Shown here piece by piece: positions 21,601 through 30,570 of a DNA stretch of 64,000 bases (positions are counted from its first letter, which is position 1; each line of letters begins with the position of its first letter). The notes below the pieces were generated by a model, which saw only the letters and a list, made by a program, of their open reading frames with translations, ran no database searches and had not been told where the DNA came from. Source of the DNA: Liriodendron chinense (lineage: Eukaryota; Streptophyta; Magnoliopsida; Magnoliales; Magnoliaceae); assembly GCA_003013855.2 (NCBI GenBank), contig ML058337.1, positions 868,001 through 932,000 on the forward strand, given 5' to 3'. The position numbers and the translations under genes are program-made.

Positions 21601-23781
21601 CAAATCGGTAGGAACATGGAAGTTTATGTTGACGATATGCTTGTGAAAAGCATCGATGAAGATGACCACATTCCTGATCTTCGAGAAGCCTTTGATCTGA
21701 TGAGGAAGTATCAGATGAAATTAAATCCAGAAAAATGTGCGTTTGGAGTATCTGCAGGGAAATTTCTTGGGTTCATGGTTGGCCAACGTGGAATTGAGGC
21801 GAATCCCGAAAAGATTAAAGCATTGCTAGAGATGAAATCCCCAGTGACTCTGAAGGACGTTCAGCGTCTAGCTGGTCGCATCGCATCATTGAACAGGTTC
21901 ATCTCGCGAGCATCCGACAAGTGCCTGCCCTTCTTCAAACTCCTTCGTGCAACGGCCAAGTCTGATTGGAAGTGGACACCTCAATGTGAAGAAGCTTTTC
22001 AACAACTAAAGCAATATATGAGCGCTCCCCCCATTTTATCTAAACCTGTGGCACATGAGCAACTCATTCTTTATTTATCTGTGTCTTCCACGGCCGTTAG
22101 TGCCGCTTTAATAAGAGAAGATTCTGGGGTGCAAAGGCCCGTTTATTATATCAGTCGAGCAATGGTTGATGCAGAAACTAGGTATTCTGATTTGGAGAAA
22201 CTGGCCCTAGCCTTAATCACGGCAGCTCGAAAACTGCGACCATACTTTCAAGCCCATGCTATTTTAGTACCAACAAATCATCCACTACGTCAAGTCCTTC
22301 AAAAGCCTGAGGCTTCCGGGCGCTTAACTAAATGGGCGGTCGAGATCAGCGAGCATGATATTTCATTCTGTCCTAGGACCGCAGTCAAGGGCCAGGCCGT
22401 GGCTGACTTCATCGCCGAATTTACATATTCTTCTGAAGATAGCGTCATGACAAGCGACCAGACTTCTTGGTCGCTCTCTGTGGACGGGTCGTCACGGGCC
22501 AGTGGCAGTGGGGCGGGCCTGATTTTAGTGGCTCCAGACGGGTCGCATTTTCAATACGCTCTGCGTTTTGAATCACGTGTCTCTAATAATGAAGCAGAAT
22601 ATGAGGCCCTTATTGTTGGCCTCGAGCTAGCTGTTGTCCTCGCCGTCCAGAATTTGATAATTCATAGCGACTCCCAGCTCATTGTCAACCAAGTTCTTGG
22701 CGAATTCGAAACCAAAGAAGAAAGAATGGCCTTATACAAGTCTCGTGTCCTCATCCTGCTCGCCAATCTGAAGACTAACAAAATATTCCATATCCCTCGC
22801 GAGCAGAACCAACTGGCCGATTCCTTGGCAAAACTCGCTTCTGCACCAGAATCAGAAGTATCGCATTCGATCCCCATCGAGCACCGTCAACATTTGAGTA
22901 TCGATCAAGTGACTCCCGAGCAAGTTATATCGGTACAATCGTCTCCATGCTGGATGGATCCTATCATCCTTTATCTCAGAGATGGATACCTACCAGAAAA
23001 TAAGAAAGTTGCAAGACAAATTCAGCTTCGAGCTGCCAGGTACACCTTACAAGATGGAATCTTGTTGCGAAAAAGCTTCTCCTTGCCTTATTTGAGGTGT
23101 CTTCACCCAGAAGAAGCACATCGTGTTCTAGATGAAGTACACCAGGGGGCATGTGGTAATCATCCCAGGGGGCGATCTCTAGCATATAAAGCGATGAGGC
23201 AAGGATATTATTGGCCTACTATGAAAGCAGACGCCATAGAATTTTCTAAAAAATGTGACAAGTGTCAACGATATCAACCTATACCTCGTGTACCGTCTGA
23301 GCGGATGACCCCAGTCGACAGCCCTTGGCCTTTTGCTCAGTGGGGGATCGATATCATCGGTCCCTTACCTATGGGAAAGGGACAGAATAGGTTCGCGATC
23401 GTGGCGGTTGATTATTTCACCAAATGGGCCGAGGCAGAACCATTAGCCAAAATTACTGAAAAACAAACTACTAAGTTTATGTGGAGAAATATTATATGTC
23501 GCTTCGGACTTCCTCATACCATAATTACCGATAATGGAACGCAGTTCGACAACGCAGCCTTTGATGAATTTTGCGACAAATGGAAGATACGTAATCTCCG
23601 CACTTCTCCATATCATCCACAGGCGAATGGGCAGGTCGAGGCAGTGAATAAAATTATAAAGCATCATTTAAAGACCAAGCTAAGTGAATGTAAAGGGGTG
23701 TGGCCAGAACTTCTGCCAGAAGTGTTATGGGCCTATGAACCACGGCTTGTACATCGACAGGTGAAACTCCTTTCTCCTTAG
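18667..23781 (+). CDS. T1 gag-pol polyprotein, frameshifted before its end
   Basis: One 1704-codon frame encodes the structural and replication proteins of a gypsy element. The likelier start is the second Met at 18697 (MPPKKTVH). In order: Pro/Ser-rich N-terminus; gag capsid domain about 215-365; zinc knuckle CYFHKDHGHRTQDC at about 454-467; protease with DTGSS at 605-609; RT about 850-1030 with YVDD at 987-990; a degenerate first RNase H about 1130-1260 lacking the usual TDAS acid; a second, archaeal-type RNase H about 1268-1395 (SVDGSS, NEAEYEAL, IHSDSQ); integrase zinc finger about 1485-1540; and a D-D35-E core with D near 1561, D1622 and E1658. Gag and pol share a frame. After WAY (23728-23736) a one-base loss shifts the frame and it stops at 23781; the rest lies in the next feature. 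Proteolytic processing is inferred from the family. Confidence 0.95.
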   Translation: MLTTDQNPSVMPPKKTVHPSTSRQAPPPPGETESTPALPPVPTDIPQGAPNMPSTNPLLEASGNQDDVLRFLGNTLLTLNAGVQALSNRLDQHFPEPQRQPSEGLPPPPIPVASRHSMDEPQVPPLGGHPPVPSPHSIHSSSSRQPQPQGSTAETSSYTLPWEGDLKRIQDRFDVMEQRYQANRPSAVMAVIHQSESPFTSEVMEAPLPRKYRTPVIAPYTGIGDPLEHLETYRSLMELEGHGAEIMCRAFPLTLKEAARTWFRGLKPLSISSFSQLSEIFLSQFMGSIHIKKPASHLMNLKQQHGETIKEFTVRFTAEAVQTEGYTEEKGLTALIAGITSEKFRFALDKSPPKTMAEFQAKAQKYINAEEVALTRHGVQSKKRKPEGTSTDKKYHRDQRDRSPRKPYSGKYHNYTPLNRSPEKVLMEIKHKPYVKWPAKIKSDPEKRDKSKFCYFHKDHGHRTQDCISLRDHIEALIRKGHLQDYVARKNRSPERAKTSSRQKEPSHHQTDQEDAEPTGEIRTIVGGPACGGDSQASRKAYARKASKEPQQIYWLEQTSNSSKASPPPISFTLEDAAGIHFPHEDSIVVTLKVSNYLTHRIMVDTGSSADILYLEAFDKMALARNLLKPVSTPLVGFGGEVVTPEGSIDLPVTFGESPAKTTVFVSFLVVDRKSAYNAILGRPSLTKVGAALHPSYLCVKFSTPNGIGVLRGSQQEAWSCYQIALQDRKKAQATPVMEIVQGSSDVLATALDPRESALKSGTPGEETVAIRLTEDDQSKIVYIGSSLNSIHREDLIRFLTEYQDVFAWSHKDMPGIDPDVIVHRLNIEPKHKPVHQRRRAFTAERQMAIKTEVEKLLAANFIKEVDYPQWVANVVLVRKANGKWRMCVDYSDLNKACPKDSFPTPRIDQLVDSTAGHALLSFMDAYSGYNQIMMHPPDGQHTAFITDRGLYCYQVMPFGLKNAGATYQRLVNKIFAAQIGRNMEVYVDDMLVKSIDEDDHIPDLREAFDLMRKYQMKLNPEKCAFGVSAGKFLGFMVGQRGIEANPEKIKALLEMKSPVTLKDVQRLAGRIASLNRFISRASDKCLPFFKLLRATAKSDWKWTPQCEEAFQQLKQYMSAPPILSKPVAHEQLILYLSVSSTAVSAALIREDSGVQRPVYYISRAMVDAETRYSDLEKLALALITAARKLRPYFQAHAILVPTNHPLRQVLQKPEASGRLTKWAVEISEHDISFCPRTAVKGQAVADFIAEFTYSSEDSVMTSDQTSWSLSVDGSSRASGSGAGLILVAPDGSHFQYALRFESRVSNNEAEYEALIVGLELAVVLAVQNLIIHSDSQLIVNQVLGEFETKEERMALYKSRVLILLANLKTNKIFHIPREQNQLADSLAKLASAPESEVSHSIPIEHRQHLSIDQVTPEQVISVQSSPCWMDPIILYLRDGYLPENKKVARQIQLRAARYTLQDGILLRKSFSLPYLRCLHPEEAHRVLDEVHQGACGNHPRGRSLAYKAMRQGYYWPTMKADAIEFSKKCDKCQRYQPIPRVPSERMTPVDSPWPFAQWGIDIIGPLPMGKGQNRFAIVAVDYFTKWAEAEPLAKITEKQTTKFMWRNIICRFGLPHTIITDNGTQFDNAAFDEFCDKWKIRNLRTSPYHPQANGQVEAVNKIIKHHLKTKLSECKGVWPELLPEVLWAYEPRLVHRQVKLLSP

Positions 23782-24174
23782 CATTTGGTGTTGACGCAGT
23801 GGTACCAGTGGAAATTCAAGTGCCCTCATATCGGATCGAACAGTATGATCCCGCGAGCAATCAGGAAAATATCCGACTTCATCTCGATCTCTTGGAAGAG
23901 CGAAGAAATGCTTCCCAAGTACGAGTGGCGGCATATCAACAACGTATTGCTCGTTATCGGAATGCAAAGGTTCGACCTAGATCTTTCCAGTTCGGAGATT
24001 TGGTTCTAAGGCGAAATCTTGGAATTCCTGTTCGTTCATTGGATCCGAATTGGGAAGGCCCGTATCGGGTTATTAGGGTTGTGCGACCCGGGTACTTATT
24101 ATCTTGAAGACATGCAAGGGAAGCCTGTACGTCGCCCTTGGCACGTGGAGCATTTGCTAAGATACTACCCCTAG
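23782..24174 (+). pseudogene. T1 integrase C-terminal part, out of frame
   Basis: The frame 23799-24107 continues the integrase (VVPVEIQVPSYR, then a basic helix and PNWEGPYRV near 24048-24069), matching the C-terminal domain of gypsy integrases. It is separated from the main frame by a one-base deletion near 23737. A second, one-base change near 24090 shifts it again; the following frame runs to TAG at 24172-24174 and includes RRPWHVEHLL. A polyadenylation-like AATAAA is at 24205-24210. The two shifts should abolish a normal integrase terminus unless they are sequence errors. Confidence 0.85.
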
Positions 24175-24216
24175 ATTCGATGTAGTTTATCATAACATCT
24201 TATGAATAAAGTGAAA

Positions 24217-24425
24217 GATATCTTTTGGCCGCTACTCCATTTATATGGACCGGAATAGCCCTGAAGAGTGCTTACACGTCCTCTTGGCCAATTGCCTACC
24301 TTTGGTAGGATTGAAATCATTACTAGTTGGTCGCTTCTCCATTCTCATGGACCTGAACAGCCCCGAAGAGAATGAATACCATCTCTTGACCAACCTTCTA
24401 CCCTTGGTAGAATCAAAATCTCAAT
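24217..24425 (+). repeat. ~104-bp tandem duplication between pol and antisense gene
   Basis: Two diverged units: GGCCGCTACTCCATTTATAT near 24226 and GGTCGCTTCTCCATTCTCAT near 24330, each followed by CCCTGAAGAG / CCCCGAAGAG and TACC-TTGGTAG. The stretch 24426-24784 between it and the antisense gene shows nothing else recognisable. Confidence 0.75.
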
Positions 24426-24784
24426 CGATAGATCAGTCTATCTCAACGCGGACATGGTCTCACGACCCCCGGATTGAGTCTAATTCATTTTTTCATGAGT
24501 TAGTTACTCGCGATTGGTGAGAGGAGGAATCGCACTCCAAAATGCGAGCACCACAGCTCGTGCCCAAATTAGGGCAGCGAACGGGGTCACATCCTGATCG
24601 CGAGCAGCTTAGCTCATGCTCAAATTAAAGGGTCACATCTCTGACGAATCCATTCAAGATTAACAAGCAAAAAATAAAAGATGAAGGGAAGAACAGCAAC
24701 GAAACAGCGACACTTCCAAAAACATCTTTTCATTAATAATCAGATGATTACATATACATTTGTATAAAAGAAAATAAAAGGAAA

Positions 24785-26962
24785 TCAATCGCTAGGAGGA
24801 GCCACGCTCTCGACTTCAGGGCCCATTTCAGGAGCCCCTCCAGCCTGCGTGGCTTCGGTCACCTCGTTCTCGGCAGCAGCTTGCTCTTCTGCAGCTATGA
24901 TGGTCGCGACTCGACCGAATTCCCCCATATCGAAGGATGGGATCATTCGTTGCACTACTCTCAGTGCAAAGTCTCGACCAGCATCGTATGACTCATATCG
25001 TTCATCGTCATACAGCTGCGAAGTCCGGAACTCGGAAACTGCCCGAGTACCCTCCTCCGAGAGCATTTTTACAAGGGCGACTCTTTCCTCGTCCCAGTGG
25101 ATCGAGTCGTCCTTAAGCTGCGCAAGAGCGGTGCGCTCCCTAGTCAGGTTGTCGTAGGCCTCCTTGAGCTGCGACCTGGCTCCCGCGAATTGCTCCTCTA
25201 ATGAGATCTTGTCCTGTCGGAAGATCTCCCTCTCTCTCTCTGCCTTCTCCTTCAGACCCGTGAGCTTCACGTAGTCTGAGTCCAAGGCCTGATACCTGTC
25301 GGTCAGGACTTGGATCTTCTCAATGAGGATCTTTTTCTCCTCATCTCTCTTCGAGATCACTGCCTCACGAGCCTTGAGCAGTTGATCTCTTCCTTGAACT
25401 GCCTTTTCTAAGGCAGTCCTCTTTCCCTCAGCCTCCTCTATCGTGCGACGGGCGGCAACGATATCACGCCTCGTTCGCAGAATCAGATCTAAACCCTGCA
25501 AAGAGATGAAAAATATAAGATTTCTGGAACGTATCAACAGGTCGAAACAGATCTTGACAAAGTCTTACCTGAACCATCCTCATCCCCGCTTCAAGGATAA
25601 GGTTCTCAGGGCTTGACTCGGGGAGAGAGCCGAAGGCGTGAGGCGGGACGTTCTCGAACAAGAACTTACACACAGGGTGGAGGTGGCGTGGAATCGAGTA
25701 CGTCCCGCTCCCAGACGGTTGGGCAACGACCAAACCGGTCTGCTCGCGAGGTGGAGGCATGGACTCGCGAGCAGGTCCCTGCTCGGCAGCTGGGACCAGT
25801 TCCCGAGCAGGAGTTGGCTCTTGAGGCTCTACCTGCTCTCGAGCCTCTTCAGCTGGGGGGCAGCTGGACCCCACCCCATCTGGGGAATTGTCTGCAATGT
25901 TGATCACTGGTGGCCCAGGTGCGACCACCAGTGAAGGGATAGTAGGCCCAGCTGGGGCCCCCGCCATGCTCGCGGGAAGGGCAGGCTGATCGCTGCCCGC
26001 GCGGATGGAAGATTGAGACGGTTCGGCAGGGGTTCTCTTCTGCCTTTTGGAACCTGTGCCCTTCAGACGGGGCAGTAGGCCTCTCTTCTCTCCAGCCTTC
26101 GTCATTTCGACTTCTCTCCTGGATATGAGGCCTGCTGCTGCAAGTCGCGAAGGAGATAAGCAAGCCTCGATATGCCTATCTCCGACAGGCACCTTATACA
26201 CTCTGACGATCTTCTCGTTGATCCCACCCTTCAAATTCGGTTTCCGCAATGCCGGGATACCTGCGAGCACAAATAATGGTCAAACGAAGCAAAACCCTAA
26301 AAATTATTCTAAGGAAACTGCACAATATGGGATTGTGTCTACCTTCACAGAAAAATCGGGTCACTCTTGGACCCCTGGAGGAGGCAGACTCCCAGCTCCC
26401 GGAAGCATAGAACCACCGCTTCCTCCAGCCGGGATAGTTCGAGGAGGGCTTACCCAACACGAAGTTATCCCGGTGCCAGTAACATAAATAATACCAGCCT
26501 TCGCTGGATGGAGCTTTCTTCAGGCGGAACATACGGAGGAACTCCTCCGCCGTGAGTTCCCCGTTGCCAGCCTGAGCCCAAAGGGCAAAGGAGCCCAAAA
26601 CCACCCTCCACCCGTTCACAATGAGTTGCCCAGGGGCAATCTTGTAACACCGTAATACATCGCGAACAAAGGGATGGAGGGGAAGGCGTACCCCCAAGAT
26701 GAGCTGATACTCGTAAAATGCTACGCATCCTGGGGGGGGGGGGGGGGGGAGTCGGGTGTTTCTCCACCTCCGGGCAAGCGGAGAGTTACAGAGTCAGGGA
26801 TTTGGTATCTCTCCCGTAGCTCAGCCAGCCGGTCCTCCGATAAAACGGAAGGATATCCGGCTGCTGTGTTCTCCCCGCCGAAACCCTTGCACTGCTGGAG
26901 GCAGAGGACTCCGGAGTGGCATCGCCAAGGGGGACAGTAGTCTCGTCAGAGTTCCCAGCCAT
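24785..26962 (-). pseudogene. T1 antisense gene: PF04195-like (putative gypsy-type transposon domain) and coiled coil
   Basis: On the minus strand, ATG at 26962 (MAGNSDET) opens three putative exons: 26962-26343, 26260-25570 and 25495-24785. They are joined by GT-AG introns of 82 bases (26342-26261) and 74 bases (25569-25496); both junctions keep the frame (FFCEG/IPALRK; RMVQ/GLDLILR). Exon 1 carries LPLHPFVRDVLRCYKIAPGQ and GWYYLCYW, typical of the PF04195 domain. Exon 2 is Pro/Ser/Gly-rich with a basic KRGLLPRLKGTGSKRQKR stretch that could be a nuclear signal. Exon 3 is a long Glu/Lys/Arg-rich coiled coil of about 150 residues with an acidic tail. Exon 1 is broken by a frame change at the A4 run near 26842 and by an 18-G tract (26732-26749), so this copy looks inactive unless these are sequence errors. 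The gene converges on gag-pol. The function of such ORFs is unknown to me. Confidence 0.8.
26732..26749. repeat. G18 homopolymer inside the antisense gene
   Basis: An uninterrupted run of 18 G on the plus strand, reading as poly-Pro codons on the minus strand. Its length puts the downstream PF04195-like part out of frame. Such tracts are prone to replication slippage and to assembly error. Confidence 0.95.
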
Positions 26963-27113
26963 GGGGAGATGAAAATAAAAGAAGAAGAAAAAGGAAGTAT
27001 ACCGAGAAAAAGAAAGATTGAGCACCGAAAGAGGAAGAAGAATGGAAAGAAAGGGTTGCAGGATTCTTTCGAAAAAACTTCTGTAGAAAATCAAAGAAAT
27101 GGCGGACTCCGTA

Positions 27114-27121
27114 TATTTATA
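27114..27121 (-). promoter_or_regulatory. Antisense promoter TATA box of T1
   Basis: TATAAATA on the minus strand, 152 bases upstream of the antisense ATG. Two CACGTG G-boxes lie further upstream, at 27148-27153 and 27208-27213. The arrangement is that of a plant pol II promoter located inside the element just before the 3' LTR. Confidence 0.65.
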
Positions 27122-27373
27122 GGCAATCATTCCGCCGTATCTGATGGCACGTGGCAGTCCCTCGTTGGACACAGCGCTCGAGCAGGCACGCCCATTAACT
27201 CCTCAAACACGTGGCGAGCGCCCCTTCATTTTCCATCAGCGAAAAGGCTGCGGAAAGCTGGCGCTCATTAATTTCAGCCCATCATGAGGGGTGTCGTTCT
27301 CGATGAAGGTAGCGAGCGGTTTCGTGTGATAGTGAGCTAAGTCCTTTCCTTAAAGAATTCTTGGCGGCAAGGA

Positions 27374-27386
27374 CTTGGGGGGCATC
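27374..27386 (+). promoter_or_regulatory. T1 polypurine tract
   Basis: ACTTGGGGGGCATC directly abuts the 3' LTR. The GGGGCATC/TG junction equals that of the T2 family. Confidence 0.75.
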
Positions 27387-28302
27387 TGTTATAGGCAAAA
27401 TGATGGAGATAAGATTTCACGCGGAAATGCCCAAAACGTCCATTCGACTCTCGAGATTATCTGATCGAGAGTCGAATGTTGGATAGGTACGAGACGTCCA
27501 TTCGACTCTCGAGATTAGCTGATCGAGAGTCGAATGTTTGATAGGTGCGGGACGTCCATTCGACTCTCGAGATCACCTGATCAAGAGTCATAGATTGAAA
27601 AATACGGAGCAGCTATTCGCAAGTCCCGAGTCTTCATAACCGATAGTCAAATACGGCAAAGCTCGATCCGCGAGCAGACCTTCTCACAAGTCGTTGAAAG
27701 ACATTACACCCAAAATATGTACTTGGACTCGCGACCACATTTTAACCTGCGAGCAGCTTTACTACGGGCGTCTCCTTCCTTTTCGGAGTCCATGACTCCC
27801 AGCTACGGGCGTCTCCTTCCTTTTCGGAGGCCATGACTCCCAGCTACGGGCGTCTCCTTCCTTTTCGGAGGCTATGACTCCAACTATGGCTTCCGGCCGG
27901 ATCCAGCCGGATTTCAAGGGATTACCATCTAGGGGCGTGATTGTTGGAATAAATCATTGGGTTGGATCTGACTAAAAAGATAGGATCTTATCCCATGAAA
28001 TCAGCGGATTCTCAGTATCGTATGTGACATCAACGGGATTTCGACATCTCACGTAACAGATTGGATTGTTTCAGATCTATATAAGGGGATGGCTCCCTTG
28101 AAGAGGAGGTACGTACTCATCATTCAATCTTGGTCCCGTTTTGCTTGGCTTCTCTTCTGTGGCCTAACTTAAGCGTCGGAGGGCTAACGGCTGGTCCCCA
28201 GCCACCCTTATTCGCTGTCTTGCTTCAGGTCTGGTGGTGGAAATCCCTCCTGGAGCGAAGGAGAAAAGCCGGAGGATCTCGTTACAAAATCTGACATTAA
28301 CA
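27387..28302 (+). repeat. T1 3' LTR, 916 bp
   Basis: It is identical in length to the 5' LTR with four substitutions. It is followed by ACCCC, the target duplication, after which the interrupted S LTR resumes. Confidence 0.96.
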
Positions 28303-28409
28303 ACCCCCCTCTAGGACTTAGCCATAATTCTAGTTGCTCCGCTCTATTACTTCCGCACATGCAAGCGCCTTTGACAAGTGTGTTAATCCAAAAGGCGTAA
28401 TTTCATCAT
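28303..28409 (+). mobile_element. S-family LTR, right part
   Basis: It resumes after T1 with TAGCCATAATTCTAGTTGCT and CTTCCGCA, matching the end region of the minus LTRs at 57600-57680 and 60670-60750. The exact terminus is uncertain. 28410-28610 beyond it shows no feature. Confidence 0.55.
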
Positions 28410-28801
28410 ATTTCAGCAAGCGTCTACAAAATTAGTTGTTAGAATTTTCGACCAATCATATTAACAAAATGTGACATAAAAATAGTAGGCCCTACAGTTT
28501 ACTCGCTTTTCATTTGAATAAAATTTTCTTGTGTACAATTTTTGAGTTCTTGTGTAGCAAGTGTCGTACACAACCGAAGTATAAAATAACTCCATATATA
28601 ATAATATATATGTTGTAAATAAGATTATTAAGTAAATGTCCACGTAAGAAAGTTCTACTTTGTACTGAATACCTGATCTCATTTCGGTAAAAGAGTTTAG
28701 TACAAAGGTTAAGCTTAACCAATAAATAAGCATACCTCCTCCTTGTTGGGGAATATAATTAATGCAAAGTCTTTTCCTCTCCTTTCTCTTATATTTTATA
28801 T

Positions 28802-28875
28802 TCGTTATCAGCAAGAGATTCTAACCAACTAAGCTACAGGCGCACCAAGCTCTAACCAACTGAGCTCTAATTACT
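28802..28875. other. tRNA-half-like sequence next to the copia 5' LTR
   Basis: The reverse complement begins (from 28870) with GCTCAGTTGGTTAGAGC, continues GCGCCTGTAGCTTAGTTGG and ends TTGCTGATAACGA. That is two tRNA D-arm-like pieces followed by an anticodon-arm-like piece with loop CTGATAA. There is no T-arm or acceptor 3' half, so it is not a tRNA gene. The plus-strand CGTTATCAGCAAGAG next to the LTR may be a primer site complementary to the middle of a tRNA. Confidence 0.45.
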
Positions 28876-28974
28876 CTTTTTTCTTCGAAACGATTAAAAG
28901 AGGTAAGGCTTTTCTTCTCTTTGTTCTTCTCTTTGTTCTTCTCTTTTCTTTTCATGCAAGCCAGAATAATCACA

Positions 28975-29970
28975 TTTGCCCATGTGTTTTTATAAAGAAA
29001 TATGAAAAAGGATTTGCCATTGTGGTAGTTTATGTTGATGATATGAATTTAATTAGGTTTCCTGAACAACTCCACAAAACTACTGAATACCTAAAGAAAG
29101 AATTCGAAATGAAAGACCTTTGGGAAACTAAGTACTGTCTCGGCCTGCAGATCGAGCACAGTTCTGGCGGAATATTGGTCTACTAGTCAAAGATACTGAA
29201 AAGGTCCTAAAGCAATTTAACATGAATAAAGCACACCCTCTCAGTATGCCTATGATCGTCCAATCTTTTGATATTAAGAAAGATCCATATCATCCTAAAG
29301 AGAATGATGAGACAATTCTTGGACCAGAAGTCCTATATTTGAGTGTTGTTGGTGCACTACTATACTTAGCACAATGTACGAGATCGGATATTGCATTTTT
29401 AGTAAATCTTTTGGCAACATATAGTTCTGCTCCAACTCGTAGGCATTAGACTAGTATCAAACATATTATGAGATACCTACGCGAAACGACTGACATGTAA
29501 TTATTTTGTTCAAATCATAAATCTAATGGTCAACATCTAGTTGTTTATGCAGATGCAGGTTACTTATCCGATCCTCATAAGGGACGATTACAGGCATGTT
29601 ATGTTTTTATTAGTAGCAATGTTGTTATCTCATGGACATCTACTAAACAAACCCACCCTGGTAGCTACTTCTTCCAACCATGCAGAAATACTAGCACTAC
29701 ATGAAGCAAGTAGAGAATGTGTTTGGTTGAGATCATTGGTTTAGCGTATCCAAAGCACTTATAAATTATCTCTAACGACAGATACCACTATCTATGAAGA
29801 CAATGGTGCATGCTTAGCTCAAATCCAAGAAAGTTACATCAAGGTAGATAGAACTAAGCATATCTCACCGAAGTTCTTCTTCACATATGAACTCCATAAG
29901 AGTTATGAAATTGAAGTCAAGCAGATCCACTCCTGTGATAATCTAACAAACCTCTTCACCAAGTCTTGCT
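28975..29970 (+). pseudogene. Copia RT-RNase H remnant
   Basis: The reading starts at CPCVFIKKYEKGFAIVVVYV with the RT catalytic YVDDM near 29030. It continues KEFEMKDLWETKYCLGLQIE, then (29222-29449) the connection typical of copia, with VGALLYLAQCTRSDIAF. RNase H follows with YADAGYLSDPHKGR near 29548 and NHAEILALHEA near 29677. The end (KVDRTKHISPKFFFTYEL, near 29840) matches the copia pol C-terminus. Stop codons near 29180, 29449 and 29499 and a frame change near 29570 show decay. Confidence 0.85.
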
Positions 29971-30570
29971 AAAGTCAACTTTTCAAAAGTTTGTGCGTGA
30001 TATTGGAATGCGTCGACTCAATAAGCAGAAAATTTGTGGCTTACCAACATTAGGGGGAGTAACTAATCAGGGAGCATCTTGAAGTATGATACTTAGGAAA
30101 GATGTACATTGTAGTCCTTTTCCTTTTCTAGGTTTTGTCTCACTGGGTTTTCTTAGTCAAGGTTTTAATGAGGCAGCGTTGTTTATGTCAATCGCCAATT
30201 CAATGATCCTGATGAATGTTATACTCTTTTTCCTTCGCTTTGGTTTTTTCCCACTGGGTTTTCCTTAGCAAGGTTTTAATAAGGCAACTATCATTGAATG
30301 GTGGACATCCAAGGGGGAGTGTTGTAAATAAGATTATTAAGTGAATGTCCACGTAAGAGAGTTGTACTTTGTATTGAATACCTGATCGTATATTGGTAAA
30401 AGAGTTTAGTACGGAGGTTAAGCTTAACCTATAAATAAGTATGCCTCCTCCTTGTTAGGGAATACAATCAATGAAACGTCTTTTCCTCTCCTCTCTTATA
30501 TTTTATAACAATATTATAAAACGATAATGATCTACCAGAACCTTTCCATGCATAGTTTTATTTGGATTCG

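Larger units (their letters stand above)
17707..28302 (+). mobile_element. T1: near-complete Tat/Retand-like gypsy element, 10,596 bp
   Basis: Two 916-bp LTRs (17707-18622 and 27387-28302) are flanked by the perfect duplication ACCCC (17702-17706 and 28303-28307). Order: 5' LTR, primer site, gag-pol, short tandem repeat, antisense gene, its promoter, polypurine tract, 3' LTR. The second RNase H of archaeal type after the RT-RNase H region is the hallmark of the Tat lineage, and antisense extra ORFs downstream of pol are known from that lineage. The LTRs differ at four positions (17960/27640, 18069/27749, 18345/28025, 18372/28052), so the insertion is recent. Two frameshifts near the end of integrase suggest this copy cannot move by itself. 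Confidence 0.95.
28611..30510 (+). mobile_element. Deleted Ty1/copia element with ~190-bp LTRs
   Basis: Direct repeats 28611-28803 and about 30322-30510 start TGTTGTAAATAAGATTATTA and end near TATATTTTATA. Between them only the end of pol remains; gag, protease, integrase and most of RT are missing. A purine-rich TTAGGGGGAG occurs at about 30050. Flanks are ATATA (28606-28610) and ATATT (30511-30515), a possible diverged target duplication. The short LTRs resemble those of compact copia lineages. Confidence 0.8.

Noticed and set aside
25613..26163. Several overlapping ORFs on both strands around 25.6-26.2 kb
   Set aside because: They are shadows of antisense exon 2, whose composition (Pro/Ser/Gly-rich, G/C-rich) keeps other frames open.
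28802..28875. Possible tRNA gene on the minus strand
   Set aside because: Only D-arm-like and anticodon-arm-like parts are present, one duplicated; T-arm and acceptor 3' half are missing. Kept as a primer-site observation.
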